From Glossina fuscipes (Eukaryota; Arthropoda; Insecta; Diptera; Glossinidae), in NCBI RefSeq assembly GCF_014805625.2, contig NW_023998414.1, forward strand, positions 15,254,589-15,318,588: 64,000 nucleotides of DNA. The letters run 5' to 3'. The notes beneath the pieces are model-generated. The model saw only the letters and a program-made list of their open reading frames with translations. It searched no databases and was not told the DNA's origin. Of the stretch, positions 1-14,099 are shown one piece after another (position 1 is the first letter of the stretch; each line of letters begins with the position of its first letter). The position numbers and the translations under genes were made by a program.

Positions 1-3000
1 TGCGATGACGTAGTTTTTTTTTGTTTTCTGTCGTAATTTTCCTTTATCAGTATTGAAAATTATCGCGTCAAACAATATATTACACAATTATGTGACACTG
101 ACATGCTAGAGCGCAAGGAGTGTATCGGCAAAATAAGTCGTTTATTGCTTGTTCACATATTAAGCAATCCTGAACATTTTAGTGAGTACATATAGAAAGC
201 GCATTAAGATGAGCTATGGATAATATTATATTTCCTTTGTGTGAAAATACAATAAACAAAAACAATTGCAAGTCCTGTGAACAACATCTCATCGTCTTAT
301 CGTCTCAGTCTTGCAGCAAACGTCAATTTTGTTGATGAAAATGCAAAAAAGTTAGGGAAACACTTTCCAGGAAAAGATAAAATACATTGCGTTATTGTTT
401 CTCTGTGTTCTGCTGATGTGCAGATGATTTTCAAAATAAACCTAAATAGGACATCAAACTGTGCGATTTTCGAAACGAGATCATGCCATTCTCTTGCGTC
501 CGGTGTATTTTTCCCCCTCTTTTTCTCGTAAAAGCTCTTATTTTCACAAAACGTATGAATTTTTCTGAAAATGTCTACTCTTGACGAGCATCATATTGTT
601 TAGTTCAAAGTAAGAAAAAATTTTTGATATATCGAATCATATACACAACACAACAACTCTCCATTTATGCTTATCTAGAATTAAATTCCTAAGCAACGAG
701 AACACCACACGCCCATATACTATATGACGTCTAAGCAAAATATATTGAAGTCTCTTGTACCTTCCTATCCTCTTAAAGCCATTTAGGTTTACCAGGCATT
801 AGTTCCCTATTTAGTTTGCAAAAATGGCATAAAAAGTGATTTGGCTAAAAGGAATTCAAGAATATTCGGAATAGAACACATGTAATATTTTAAAGAAAGT
901 AAACACATTTAATAATGTAAACCAATATAACGTCGAGTGTAGCTCGACGTAGGAGTTAGGGTAAAGAATATAAAAAGATGTTGGTGCATAATCAACATAG
1001 GAATGGGAAGGATTAATGAAAGATGAGCATATAGGAAGTAAAAGACGGTGAAGACATATTCTTTTATATGTTATGTTTTCTCGGAAAGAAGGTTTCACCG
1101 AAGCGAAAAGCGTACAGTAAAGGCGGGATTGCAACACATCCTTCATCAGCATTCCAAATGCGGCTTTCAATTATAACTCTCACCTGAACTAGTTCGGCTC
1201 TTTCTGACGCTCTCTGTTTCTGTCTCTTTCTCTACATGCGCACATATATATATATATATCTATTGCTTTTGCCGTTATAATTTTGGTGCAACGACGCATG
1301 GTACGAGCACCATGATAGATTTCTTATGGTCAAAAGAATGCCTGCTGTATGTAATCAAGTGCATCAAGTGAAGCAAATTTCTAGAAAATAGGGATCGAAG
1401 GATTTTGTTCTCCCAACCATTCATTTTATGTGTGAAATGCATATATGATGCGTTCGCTTAAATAGAATACTTTTTAGGATCGATCTTCGCATAATTTATA
1501 TTATAATAGGACTATATAAAAATGTTTGCGTTAAAAACACACAAATTAATGCATTCGCTTGTATTGAAAGCAATACGAAAATGTGCGAGCGCGAACTAAA
1601 ATTTTCTTAGAGATTATTCTGTTCGGTTGTATTTAAATTCATTTTATTTTTATATTTTACATATTTCGCCTTGTTCCAATTGCATTGGGTTTATGTGTAG
1701 ATATATAAATACGTACACCCAGTGTACATAAAATATCTCATACGTGTGTTCATAAATACGTATTTATAGTTCTGTTGCTTGGTTTGAATGTTAAGCTACT
1801 TTAATGCAAAGTGTTTTGTTTGCGACAAAAATCTATTTTTACTAACCAATCGTTGTTCCTATTATTCGTTGTATACGCTGTTGTCGCCATTGCGACTACC
1901 ACTTCTAGTAATATGTTCAACTGAGTCCCGTACAAAGGGAGAAGTATGTTGAGCATATACGGAAATCCGTGTGTATTCAGTCAGTGGCGTTCTAAGCAAT
2001 TTTCTCATTTTGGGGATTTAGGGAAATTTGGAACAAAGTGGGAATTAAAATTTTATCGTTAATTTTAGATAAGGTAGGTAGTAAACCACCTAGAACCTGC
2101 TTCGTAGACTGAACATTAAGATGACCGGGCTCACTACTATATACTCCGAAATACCTTCACGGGATCAAAAGTTACGGAGATGGAGATATGAAAGAATTGT
2201 CTGTGCTTTTTCGACATCACAACTATCTTTGGAGCCACGCGTCTTTACTCGATCAATGATGCTTGTGCCAAGCTTGCATCTCTGAGCTCTTTTTGTGCGA
2301 TTGCGACGATTTCACACAAAAGTCAATCCGCACGAAATAGGTATAAGCAAAAAGACGTCGTTAGTCTTTAGTAGCACTAAAGGGACAACATAATAAACGG
2401 ATGCACTGTATTTTCCATTATAATGCTGCTTATATAATGACGTATTCATATTTAGGTGCTGAAAATAAACCGAACAATTTGGCTTTCAATAATGTGGCGC
2501 CTTTGGCTTCATTTTCGTAAGGAATCGATAAAGAAAATGCCAACGGTTGTGTCGTCCCTACTATTTTTAACTTCTCTTTCTTTACCTAAATTAATTCGCT
2601 TACATTTGTATTTGTGATTTCAAAATGTGTGTCAGGATAATATGTATGTATATGTATCATTTGCATTCGCTACATATACACCGAAATCGAGAGATGTGAG
2701 AAATGAATGAATATAAGATTACTCATTGACTAGAGTGTGCACGAATCATTGTGTAAACATTCATCGCTGAGCAATATCGAATTTCATTGGTCGATACTAT
2801 GACTTTCGCCTAAGCGCGCAAAGCAAATTATTAGAATATCTCGTTTTAGCTAACACCAGCAAAAGTTAGATGACATGTTTTTTGTGATATTTTTTTTTTT
2901 TTTTTTTTTTTTGTTTCACTTATGAAACATACTTATGGTCTTACCTTTGACAGGCATTGGTACGATTCAAATTTAATCACCACTACACTGTTTACCTGTT

Positions 3001-6000
3001 GCTCGTTCGATTTGCGATTATTACCAAAATGTGAAAAGAAGTTTCATACCTCGAAGATTGGAAATAACCCAGTTAAACATTTATCGACCTGTTCAGAAAA
3101 TATCCAGGTGACTTACACAACTTTCAAAATGAGAATTGAGAACGTGTATCAATGCTGTTTACAAGATTTAATAAATCGCGTAGTGAATGTCGAAAATTGA
3201 CGTAAATAAACGATTACGAGTAGGAGGCTTATCCTTCGTTGTCCATTACGTGCATATTGTGTGGAACGATTTCTCTTTTGTGTAGAAAACTTAAAAAATT
3301 TTATTATATTCAAACTTTAATGATAGTCTTCAAATCTTTCACGGCTACTGCCTCGTAGTATGAACATAATGTAATATCGCTAAGGGAAAATTAAATTAAT
3401 TCATCAGGTTATATACACTTAAGCGCAATAATCGTTAAAAATTCGTTCAGAAATCTTTCTTTAAAGGAAATTGCCGGCAATGATTACCTGTTGAGGGAAA
3501 TTGACTAAAAATAAAAGCGGAAGATGCGGCTAAATTACAATTCAGTTTATTTTAAAGGTTCGATTTGAAACGTGTTAAGGAGAAATTTGCTCGAAGAAAA
3601 TTGATCGTAAATCCTGCAATCGTAATCGAAACATTGAAAGACTCAGCCAAGAAATGCTGAGTGAAAGAGTGTAAGCGAAAGTTTGTTACAAGTTATAATT
3701 GAAAAATATTTCGCATTAAATCTTGATTGGAACAGTGATTGATTAGAGTAATGTACGCAATAAAAACTCTTAAAGCTATAGAAAGTTGCAATCATCCACA
3801 TTAGCGCAAAACTCGGCGAATATGCTCTAAACAGTTTACAGTTACGGTGGCAATATCAAGATAAAAGAAAATAGCCTGTGATAGGAATCATTCATAGCAA
3901 TCATTAATATGGCTCATGAATTTATTCTTTCTTACATTTTTGCTTTGAAAAGAACAAAATTAACTGCGTCCGATTTATACACAAATGCAATTCGAGTCTC
4001 AAACACAAAACATTTTCCTATGAGTTTCGTGTAAATCATGGGAGCAGTGTTTAACAATTTATCCATTATTATGGTCGCTGTGGATTAAACTTACTTTTCC
4101 CGACTATTTTGACGAACAGCGACAATATGGCACGATTGTGTCAAGTGCAAGCGATATGCAGCAGAAATCACACAAAGCACACAGCGATTATGCACATAAT
4201 TAGAGCATGAGTAAGATGGCAGATTGCGCTACGCTTCTTTTTCTATTGTGTTAACATGCGAAAATACGCAGAAATTCGCCTAAAGCATAAACTCATTTTG
4301 CCCAGCAGTTCGATAGTCATGCGACTGTAGTTAGAAGCTTCGCTTCGAGTTTTTGCTTTTGTTTTCAAACTTTATCTATAGCAGCCTCATTTTAGGATTT
4401 TTAGGAAGCGAGTGTTTCAACAAAACAACGAGACAACATGGGCTGGAATCACATATTCGTGAACCTGATACGAAAAGAAATACATACAAACACTTGTTTT
4501 ATCAAAGCATTCAAGAATGCGACAAGACATTAGAGACGTGTTTGGTAAAAAGTTACCGGAAATTAAAATTCTAGTATAAACACAGTTAATCCATGTTCCA
4601 TATTACTTATTGATTGCCAAGCGAACTTAACAAAATTATTTATACCAAAATGTAAAAGTGAACCTAATGTACATAAATGGCGTGTTGTTCGACTTAACGA
4701 CTACAGTAAAGTCATGGGGCGTGTGAAAGGGAAAGAAGTGACTTCACTTTAATAAGGTCTTCTTAATATTTTTAATATTAATTACGCCTTCAATATCTAA
4801 AAACAATTATTGCTTGCCTTGTATTTGTGTATGCGATTAGGATGCAAATTTGAATTCATTTATCTCTAGCCGTCTATTTGACTCACTTTAGTCGCAGAAA
4901 TCGAGATGGGAGATATGGGGAACATGCTTTTTGTCGACCTCCGCTATGCGTAAACTGAAAGTAAAATGTAAGATAATAAGATCTTTAGCCGCATTCGCAA
5001 ATTAAGTTGGCGAGAAAGTTCTGTCGTCTTTTAAATGAAACATTTGAATTTGGAAATATTTATTGCGTTCCCCACTACTCTAATTGTGAACACTGAGTTG
5101 CTTTGCTAATGCAAATGCGGTTGTATGTGGTACACCCTCCAACACGGATCGCAAATTGCCTTTATCGCCTAGATCGACAATCACCTTCGAGACTGAAACC
5201 TCCAGAAAGAAATTTGGCGAAACATCTTTGACAGGTCCGAATAAGCTTTAACCAGCAAACGAAACATTGTTTGCTTTCTGGAACTCATACCAAACGCAAT
5301 GCTTTAAATGCTGTTTATCCACTGCACTTTATTCATTCTGTATTTCCTAGCTAACTGTTTATATTTGAGGAAAGATACCATATCCTAAACAATAAGCGAT
5401 TACATATGACGTATTTTGTCTGCTTGCTTTAACCTGATACGTAAAATTATCTGCAGGTAATAAAATACGATAGAACTTTTCCGAGTACAAATTGTTAAAT
5501 AGTACTATCTCCATTCACTTCTACATCCGAACAATGGATGCTGGTGCGTCACGACTTTACTTCCTTTTACAGTATCAAAAAATAGGCATCAGACTGCCAC
5601 TTGCAGCCTATGAAAAATATTAAATTAAAATCCGGCACAACAAATATCTTTTAGCGTCAAATAAATGACTGTAGTGTAAAAATCGTCCAGATTAACCAAT
5701 GAAAATGCCAATGTTCAATAAAATATATAGCACTCCTAGTGTATTGATCGGCGGTAATGAGGGCAGGCATTGAAGGTTTGATCTAAGATCTGTGTAGCTT
5801 TTTTATTCGATTATATTCCCTTCACTATTACTATTAAATTGTAACATATTTCAATTGAAGGCACGAATTCTCTCGTATTTGTATGCAGAGGCAAATGAAA
5901 ATGCTCAGCAAATATTGACGCCTGCGTTTCGTGCGCATTTGTATCACAAAAACATTTCTATTCTCTTTTCATAAGATTCGTTACATTTCAGCGAGTAGAA

Positions 6001-6169
6001 TAAAATTTATTAAGAATACATTCAAACACATGCATGCGCATGTATAAACATGAATATATGTCTACCTGTTTGTACTAAATATATTTACATATAATACATA
6101 CGCTTGCATATGCATGCATGAATTCCTAATAGCAAAAAAAATTATATATAATATATATGTATACTTACG

Positions 6170-6170
<1 letters not shown>

Positions 6171-6200
<30 letters not shown>
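6171..6200. repeat. (TG)15 microsatellite
   Basis: Uninterrupted TG dinucleotides in a purine/pyrimidine alternating neighbourhood (TATG, CATGCG). Seen directly. Confidence 0.97.
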
Positions 6201-6203
<3 letters not shown>

Positions 6204-8714
6204 ATGTATGTGTGTATATGCATGCGTATGCGTATAAATAAAATATGTACAGAGACTTAAAATATGAATTCTATTTATTTGTATTGTTTTTGTATAAAAG
6301 TCAATTTTTCAAACGCATAACGCACGTACGCACAAATCTAATATAAAAGTGGTCGATAGTTTTATTATACGTATATACCTTTGTTTTTTGGTGCCTTAAG
6401 TGTTCTGTTGTAAGAAACGATATGAGTTTGGCTCCACATCTCTCTCGCTCTCTTTCTCTCTCTTTCTCTGTCTTATTCTCTTTTTTCTCTTTCTCTCTCC
6501 ACTTAATATAACATATTCATAGCTTAGTGCTCAACGCTATTGTGAATGCATAGCATTTATATAGATGTGATAAAGCAAAATTTGTTTGATTTAGTCCATG
6601 TAACAGTATATACGCACACATACGCCTACACACATAAGTATGCATTTATATATTCAATAATGCTTGAGCGCGCTAATTTGGTTTTTTGTAATTATCTCGT
6701 TTATTGTTTTTGCAAAGTCATAGTGTCGTAGCACTTCGCTCGTTTATTTGCTTTTACGTCTATGACATTATGCCCTTGACCTAAAAACTAAATTTCTAGT
6801 GTCTTCTTATTTTCGTCATACGATTCTTATATTAGAGAAAAATAAATGATTACATTTTTTAGAGTTTGCTACTAGTATGTTTTACATGAATTCCGTTTTG
6901 GAAATTTATCGTTATGTTTCACTTTATAAATTATATGAATTACGTTCAAAACATCAAAAGTTAAAAACCGCTGTATTGTCTCGGTACCATGTGCAGCGGT
7001 ACGTAATTTGCTTCAATTAAAAGCTGTTTCGATGAGAACTTTTTTCGGTTGTCTACGTTTGGATTTGTTTGCATGCGACATATGCTTAACAAATAATTAG
7101 CGCCTTTGATTGCGTTATGTAGTTCAATGTGATATATATATATATTTACATATACAACAAGTTTCTTAAATATTTACACATGCTTATCAGTTATAATAGT
7201 AATAAAATGTTTGCCATTATGTAAATTTATATTGTTTACAACCTGACTCTAGTGACTGGATTTACGTTTTATTTCTTTTCTGAACCCATCACCGAAGAAG
7301 AAGGGAACGGACGCTTCTCAATTAGGTGCAATTGCAACGTAAATTTAATTTGCAAAAGCTTAAAACTTTATTTACAGACATCTTTTCTTAAATGATTTGA
7401 CAGATTTGACAGTTTCTTGTCGGCGAATATCACCGCCGTCTTTCTTTTTTCTATCAAATCATCTGTTGTCTAAAAATTCTGTAAAACTTCTTCGTTAGTA
7501 AGCGTTTGTTAAGGGCCAAGATGCATACATACTCAATTCCTATTTTAATTTATTCATTTGGTTATGGTATATATATATTCTTAGTTGATAGCCCGATTAT
7601 ATATGTGAACTTAACTACGCCTTCAATGAGTAAATATTTACATCTAAAGAGTTACACTCTGAAGCGATATTGATTCAAAACTTAGTATGTGAAAGTGTTA
7701 AGTACTTTCGGTCGCCTAACTCATACTCATACATATATACATACTTACTATGTATGCATATTTTACATTTTGTTGACTATAATCAAGAAAACACTTTGTA
7801 CACAAGTTTTCTTTCTACCTACCTTCCTAACGTATCATCCAACCAAACCAAAAATATGCTTTTGTTCATACTCATCACCATTTAAGAATTATTTATTTAT
7901 TTACTAATATTAATTATTACCTAATTATAAGCTAAATGGCATACTTAATTGCATAGATTATGAATTAATTGATTTGATTATGTCCGTCCGATCGCCAGTC
8001 CCTTTGCTCAGATTCAAAGGGCTTTCCCGATTTAATTCTACAGACTAACGTTGACTTTATGCATTCGATCGACTCGGAAAACGCGTTTCTAATAATTGGA
8101 CGATCGATACGAAAGAAAGGCAAATATAGATTTCTTTTTTGTCCTATATTAATCATTGCAGATAAATTTCTTTATTCGTGTGTTCGTTTCGCGCACGACC
8201 ATATAACGCCATACATTTTATGCGATTGTTTGCTTCGAAAGTGTTTATCCGAAAGCTTTATAATATCATGTATTAAATTGTACATACAGAACGGTGAACA
8301 ACGCCGGATTTATTGTCCATATACATTGAAATACTTTTATAGTTCCGCCTGAAAACCTTTAATTTCTTCTTCAATAGCTTAACATAAACGTTGTAAAATT
8401 CCTCGTACAAATTCGGTGTTTCGTTTGCATTATGTTGTTGGTATATTTTATTCTCATTTCTCCTCTCCCGAATTCGTTCATATGAACAATTGGAAGCGAA
8501 AGCCATCAACTAAACAGAGCTAAATGTCTGTTTGCATGCATAGCAACGCTTTCATTGAACGTTACAAGTTTCATGTAAATTAACAGGCCTCTGTAATGTA
8601 TATTTCGTTTTTATACAACGATATTTTTTTAAATAACGAAGCATTTTTTCTGTCATTCGTTCGCGGCTCTTTCTTTAGCTGAATTTGCAGAAGAGAAATA
8701 GAAATATTTTTAAG

Positions 8715-8745
<31 letters not shown>

Positions 8746-8801
8746 TAAAATTTATGGGTGATATAAATATTTTTTTGTTTTTTTTTTTTTTTTTTTTTTT
8801 T
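8715..8801. repeat. Poly-A(29) / poly-T(24) inverted homopolymer pair
   Basis: A run of 29 A at 8715-8743 is followed 34 bases later by a run of 24 T at 8778-8801. The arms are complementary and could form a hairpin. It is either two insertions with poly-A tails in opposite orientation or a fold-back. Confidence 0.9.
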
Positions 8802-10157
8802 CAATTCTTCAGATCCTTTTCGTAAAGACTAATTTTATTTAAACTTTTCATTAAAGCTTGTTCACCCTGCTTTATTCTCGATAAGAAGAGCATGCTGCTG
8901 CATAAGCTGAAATATGGGTTCTAATTAGATTTTGTAATAGCTGTTCCTTAACGGGTATTTACAAATGAAGTAAATAATTCATTATGCTGTCAGCCCTTGC
9001 AAGTCTTTGGTATCCTATTTGCTACTTGGAATGTGTTTGCCATGCGGGAAAACCGTAACGCAAATGTTAATTTAGAAGTTTGGCCATTCAAAGTGCTAGG
9101 GATGAAATTGTACGGTTTTAAAACGACCGTAAAAGCGATTGAAAGGTGTAAAGATGCGATATGTATATGTCTTCAGTCATTGAATTAGATATCGCTAATA
9201 AACTAAAATGTGTGTATAAAGTTATACAAATGATAGCGTAATAGAGCGGTCAATAATTTCCCGAACTAAATTAAAAGAAAATTTTTATTTTTGCCCATTC
9301 ATCAACATAGTCAGTCTTCTTCAGGAGTAACCCAAGGAAATCGATCATCGAAGCACAGAGATATGTGCGTTTTCTCAAAACCTTTGCATGTCCGTCTGTC
9401 CCAACTGCCCGACCATGTAATGACTATGGTAAATTTTCTCCTTGTCTCAAAAATTAGGATTTCAATAATATACGTACACTGGATGCGTGTAGCTAAATTT
9501 AACAATTTTCACACAGATACAGATACTACAGAATCGTCCATATTATATTATATACGTGCAAATTATTATAGTTTCATTTGCTGTAATTTGTTAGTAGGGT
9601 GCAAAAACCAATTGTCCTTTTCTTTTTGAAAGCAGAGAAAGTAGAAGTTTTCCCATTTTGTTTAGCACTGTATGCGTTTCATTCGAGGGTGGAAGGACAT
9701 CCCATGTTTTGCAATTTTTGTGTCCAAAATGCTAGGGAATGCTTACAACAGGTATTACACAGACAAGCGGATAGATATGTTTAAGTCGATTCAGAATTTG
9801 ATATTTATTGATCAAGGATATCTGAATTTTACTTCTAGGCCTTGCAACTAATTTTGCAAAATGTTTCCAATCATTCCATCGGTAGTGAATATGACAGCTA
9901 ATGGTCAATGTAAGATTTTCGTTTAAATATCCCGCTACCGCTATTCCGCGGTCCATTCAGTTTCCTCTGATATTCTGAAGTCGCAAAAAGCATTTCGTTC
10001 TTTTATTTTTATATTTATGAGATCATCGTCAGAGTCGGTAAATATATATGCATTTCGAATACAATGTTCTTAACAGTAATTTTTTTGCAAAATTTTTATT
10101 AACATATTTACAGGTTTAATTATTAGGTTGTAATTTTTCTTTTACCTTTCTTTGCAG

Positions 10158-10470
10158 ACTGTTTATATACAAAGAACAACAGCGGCAACAAAATAAACTC
10201 CATTATTATTGAACATAATAAATTAATTGAACAACAAAACAAAAGTAAAAAATACAAAGCAAAAAACATTTGAAGCCAAGGAGAAAGAACATAGAGACTT
10301 AATTATCCAAAAAGAAGAGAATCACATTTTACTGCTTACCACCATTATTAATTACACTAACAACAAGTATTTGTTAACTTTTCTAAAATTCCACTGGCAG
10401 CCAATACTGTGAGCTATCATTAAAGAATTTTTGAAATTCTCTGCTTAACCACACACCGACAACAAATAAA

Positions 10471-10509
<39 letters not shown>

Positions 10510-10795
10510 AGTACACATCAAAATATTTCAAACAAAATCAAAATAAAATAAAAAAAAAGTACGACCGTCAAGAAATATTCCATTTGTCAGTCTTAGAAAA
10601 AAAGGATTCGCATCAATTCCATTGGGAGCTGGAAAAGACCAGCAGCAGATATAGCGATCTATATTATTTTATTTCCTTTTGTGTGGTCGGTTAAGGCAAT
10701 TTTGTGGAGCGCCAAATCGAAACATCTTTTTTAATATAAATATTGAAATAAACGGTCAGTTTTTAATTTCGTTTTTTCGGGAGCAAAGACAGCAA
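10158..10795 (+). other. Probable Trf2 5' leader exon segment
   Basis: A pyrimidine tract followed by ttgcag ends at 10157, a good acceptor. The 638 bases after it are A/C-rich, contain in-frame stops (for example 10652) and lead into the start codon at 10796, as expected for a long 5' UTR. A second, weaker acceptor (cag ending 10792) would join an upstream coding exon in frame and give a longer N-terminus. Confidence 0.45.
10472..10506 (+). repeat. Poly-A(35) in the probable Trf2 5' leader
   Basis: 35 consecutive A about 290 bases before the proposed Trf2 start codon, in an A-rich leader. If the acceptor at 10157 is used, this tract lies inside the 5' UTR. Confidence 0.9.
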
Positions 10796-11191
10796 ATGTA
10801 TATTAGCAATAGCAACAATATTGGTATGGCCACGTTGTTGCAGAACAATAAGAATTGCATGAAAACGCTTACGAATGGGGGAAGTGTGGTGGGAGTCGGT
10901 GCAGCAGGCAACATTATAGTCGGCAATGTGGTAAGTGGAGGTTCAGCGCCCACCGTTAGCGGGAGCAACAGTCAATTGGGTTTGGTGGCTTCCTCTAGTG
11001 TAGTAGGTGCTACTCACATGAGCAATAGTGGTGTAGGTACCACTACAGCCCTAGGAGGGGGCTTAACAGCGGGTACAACCAATTTAGTATTGCCTGCGCA
11101 GACTCAAACTATATTGATAACGAATAGCGCAACAGGTGCCTCTAGTTTATTAACCTATCAGCAATATCAACAGCTAATACACCAACAACAC

Positions 11192-11234
<43 letters not shown>

Positions 11235-12444
11235 AACAACAACAGCAACAACAGCAACGCTTGCTCGTCTCTCAAAACATGGTCAGTTTGCCTATTGGCA
11301 ATTTAGTGAGTACAGCAAACGGTGGCTTAGCCGTAATTACTGACAATAGTAATCATCATAATAATGTTGTCGCTAGTACAGCCGCCACAGGTGGTACTAC
11401 AACACAAGGTGCCTTCTTGCTGGCTACCTCAACGCATGCGAATACTGGCACTGCCGCAAGTAACTTTCAACATCAGTTACAGCACCAACTTACCGGTGGC
11501 AATGGACAAGTTGTTACCACCACTCCCGCCACTAGTGATCTGTTGCAACATCAGCAACATCAGCAACAGAATCAATCACGTTTAGTAACAACCACTGCTC
11601 CAGGTGGCGCTTTGAATGCACGACAAATTTCGCAACCCGCCGTCGCCAGTAATAATCGCACCACTGCGGTGCTTATAAATCGCAACAATAGTACTATCAT
11701 TGCTGGGAATGCAGCGCAACGTTTGCAACATGCCACTATACTTGCAAAACCCGCGACTAACATCATAAAGCCGCAAACGCAGCACCAACAACAACAGCAA
11801 CAGCAGCAGCAGCATCATCATCATCATCCTATTGTTGTTAATAACGTGACATTGCAGCATGTGATAAATGGTAATGGACAGACACAACTAATAAACGTTG
11901 TGAAGGCTGCAAACGCTATTAATAGCACAACAACTGCGATGTCAGCCACAACAGCCAAAACAACAATAGCAACAGCAACAACTGCCATCTTGCCACAGCA
12001 ACATCAAAAACATCAACAACAACAGATACGATACGGTGCTACGTCATTACAACAAAAACTAAAAGTAGCACAGAATGCTAACAGTCAGCAACTTCCACAA
12101 AAACATACCACAGTGATCAATAGTAAAACTAATGCTATCACAAACAACACGAAAAGCTTTACTAACACTAGCACCACAATTTCTGCGGCATCACCAGCAA
12201 CCTCATCTTATTACATCACCAATGCCACCACCAACACAGTGAACGGTCATCATATGACCAGCAGCAGTAACACATCAAGTTTTACCTCATCCTCTACCAC
12301 CACCATCAACACAGGCTCTTCTAGCAATGCTTTATCCAAAACAACATCTATGACTATTAAAACCGATTTACCCGCTTCTACAAAAACTAATGGTCATGTT
12401 CTTAACAGTAGCTCTGACACCACCGTTAATGCCACCGCCACTAC

Positions 12445-12475
<31 letters not shown>

Positions 12476-13684
12476 AACAACAACAGAAATAGGAACAACA
12501 CCAAAACTAATGACGGCAATCAAAGTGCGACAGTAGATAGAGCCACTAGTTCGATAAATTCAGCTAATGCTTCATCTCTTTCGGTTTCCTCCTCTTCTGA
12601 AAACACAGGATCTTCCTCGGCAGACCCAGCTAAAAGCCACTCTGAACTGAATCCGAATGTTGCTGTGAAACCAGAAGAATCGCAAGAGGCTGAACCAGAA
12701 ATCGATATTGTCATCAATAACGTCGTCTGTTCCTTTAGTGTTCGTTGTCATTTAAATTTGCGCGAAATTGCCTTACATGGGTCAAATGTTGAATATAGAC
12801 GCGAAAATGGTATGGTTACCATGAAATTGCGGCGCCCGTACACGACAGCTTCAATTTGGTCTTCTGGTAGAATTACATGTACTGGCGCTACTTCCGAGGA
12901 TCAAGTAAGTTTTGAATATTAGTGAATAGTTTAACGAAAAATAGTCTACCACAGTGTCTTCTTTTTTGATTAACAGGCAAAGATAGCTGCACGACGCTAT
13001 GCTCGTTGCTTAGAAAAGCTTGGTTTCCGTGTACGTTTTCATAATTTTCGGGTTGTCAATGTTTTGGGCACCTGTAGCATGCCATGGGCGATCAAAATTG
13101 TGAATTTTTCAGAAAAATTTAAACGAGAAGCCAGTTATGAACCAGAATTACATCCGGGAGTAACTTACAAGCTGCGTTATCCGAAAGCCACTTTAAAAAT
13201 ATTCTCCACTGGTAGTATCACAGTCACCGGTAAGTAAGAAACAATTCAGTAAAGTTCTTATGGACTAAATTTAATTTTTTGATATACTTAAGCTGCTAGT
13301 GTAGCCAATGTCCAAGCTGCCATTGAACATATATACCCGCTGGTTTATGAATTTCGTAAGAAACGTTCACCGGAAGAATTGGAACAGATGCGCCTTAAAC
13401 AACAGTTAGCGGCTGGTTTACATGATATTATTGAACTCGATGAGACAGTAAAGTTAAATCGTCGCAAATCGTCGTTAGTTACTTCAGCTACCTCTCAATA
13501 TCCGAATGCCAAAAGGCGATGTACGAAACCGTTGGTTGGTGAGAGAGAATTCGAAGAATACGATCCCGATGATCCTGATGAGGACGGTAGTAGTCTTGTA
13601 GTAGATGACGATATGGTTATGTACGATCCCAATGACCTGATAGAGGGTCCTGATGATGTTGATGAGCAAGATGTGGACTTGTAA
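10796..13684 (+). CDS. Trf2: TBP-related factor 2 (TRF2/TLF), three coding exons
   Basis: Core-promoter factor that replaces TBP at many TATA-less promoters; nuclear. Exons: 10796-12904, 12977-13229, 13293-13684, joined at phases 0 and 1 through GT-AG introns of 72 and 63 nt, giving 917 codons. The first in-frame ATG is 10796 (an in-frame stop lies at 10652); a second ATG at 10826 is possible. The N-terminal half is low complexity: 22 Gln at residues 133-154, further Gln/His runs, 13 Asn at 551-563. The TBP-like saddle starts near residue 635 (EIDIVINNVVCSF) and runs across the three exons to about 810. A DP/DE-rich acidic tail ends in DEQDVDL. In the first repeat, phenylalanines that TBP uses to intercalate TATA DNA are replaced (MVTMKLRR; ASIWSSG), as known for TRF2. 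Drosophila has short and long isoforms; this model resembles a short-type form, and upstream exons were not found. Confidence 0.95.
11192..11257 (+). repeat. CAG/CAA tract coding 22 glutamines in Trf2
   Basis: Mixed CAG and CAA codons in the Trf2 frame. The pure CAG part lies at the 5' end and CAA interruptions at the 3' end. Likely length-polymorphic. Confidence 0.95.
12446..12484 (+). repeat. AAC tract coding 13 asparagines in Trf2
   Basis: 13 Asn codons, one of them AAT, in the Trf2 frame, followed by an Arg/Asn stretch. Confidence 0.95.
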
Positions 13685-14093
13685 ACTCAATGTTATGGAT
13701 ATAAGAGAGGCAACCCTTATCAGTGTATTGTCTAGTGAATTATTGAGCCAAAAAGAAGATAGTTTTGTAGGTAAAAAAAAACAAAAAGAACAAAAAAAAA
13801 ACAAAAAAACAAAAAAAACAAAAAAAAGCAAAAAAAAAACAACAACAAAAAAATAGGAATGGGATAGGAGAAAACGATTATTAAATGGTGAGGTAAGTCG
13901 TTTCTTTATTCCTGCATTGCTAAGTTTATTGTAGTTATGCCGGAGCAAAGAGCAAAATTCTTCAAATTAAGGCCAAACGGCGGCGGAATTTTTGTTTAAA
14001 TATAACATAATTGTGTTATACTATTTGCAATACGTTTTTCCCCAAATTTTTAATATGCAGTTTTTTAAAACAAAACTTTTCTTTATTAACCTG

Positions 14094-14099
14094 AATAAA
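14094..14099 (+). terminator. Candidate Trf2 poly(A) signal
   Basis: AATAAA about 410 bases after the Trf2 stop codon. Several later AATAAA hexamers (for example near 14147) could serve instead, so the 3' end is not fixed. Confidence 0.35.

Larger units (their letters stand above)
1..10157. other. AT-rich non-coding region upstream of Trf2
   Basis: I find no coding region I can support in these 10 kb. Open frames here are short (about 110 codons at most), low in complexity and unlike any family I know. The region holds a (TG)15 microsatellite, TA tracts, CT-rich runs near 6440-6500, and several poly-A/poly-T runs. It could be intergenic or a 5' intron of Trf2, because a good splice acceptor (pyrimidine tract, then ttgcag) sits at its right edge at 10157. 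Confidence 0.6.

Noticed and set aside
856..1170. 104-codon minus-strand open frame
   Set aside because: Chance-length frame in AT-rich DNA without family resemblance.
2922..3200. 92-codon open frame
   Set aside because: No recognisable domain, no splice or poly(A) context that favours it, and composition like the surrounding non-coding DNA.
13484..13948. 154-codon minus-strand open frame
   Set aside because: It is antisense to the last Trf2 exon and the A-rich tail after it; the Phe/Leu-rich part only reflects poly-A composition.
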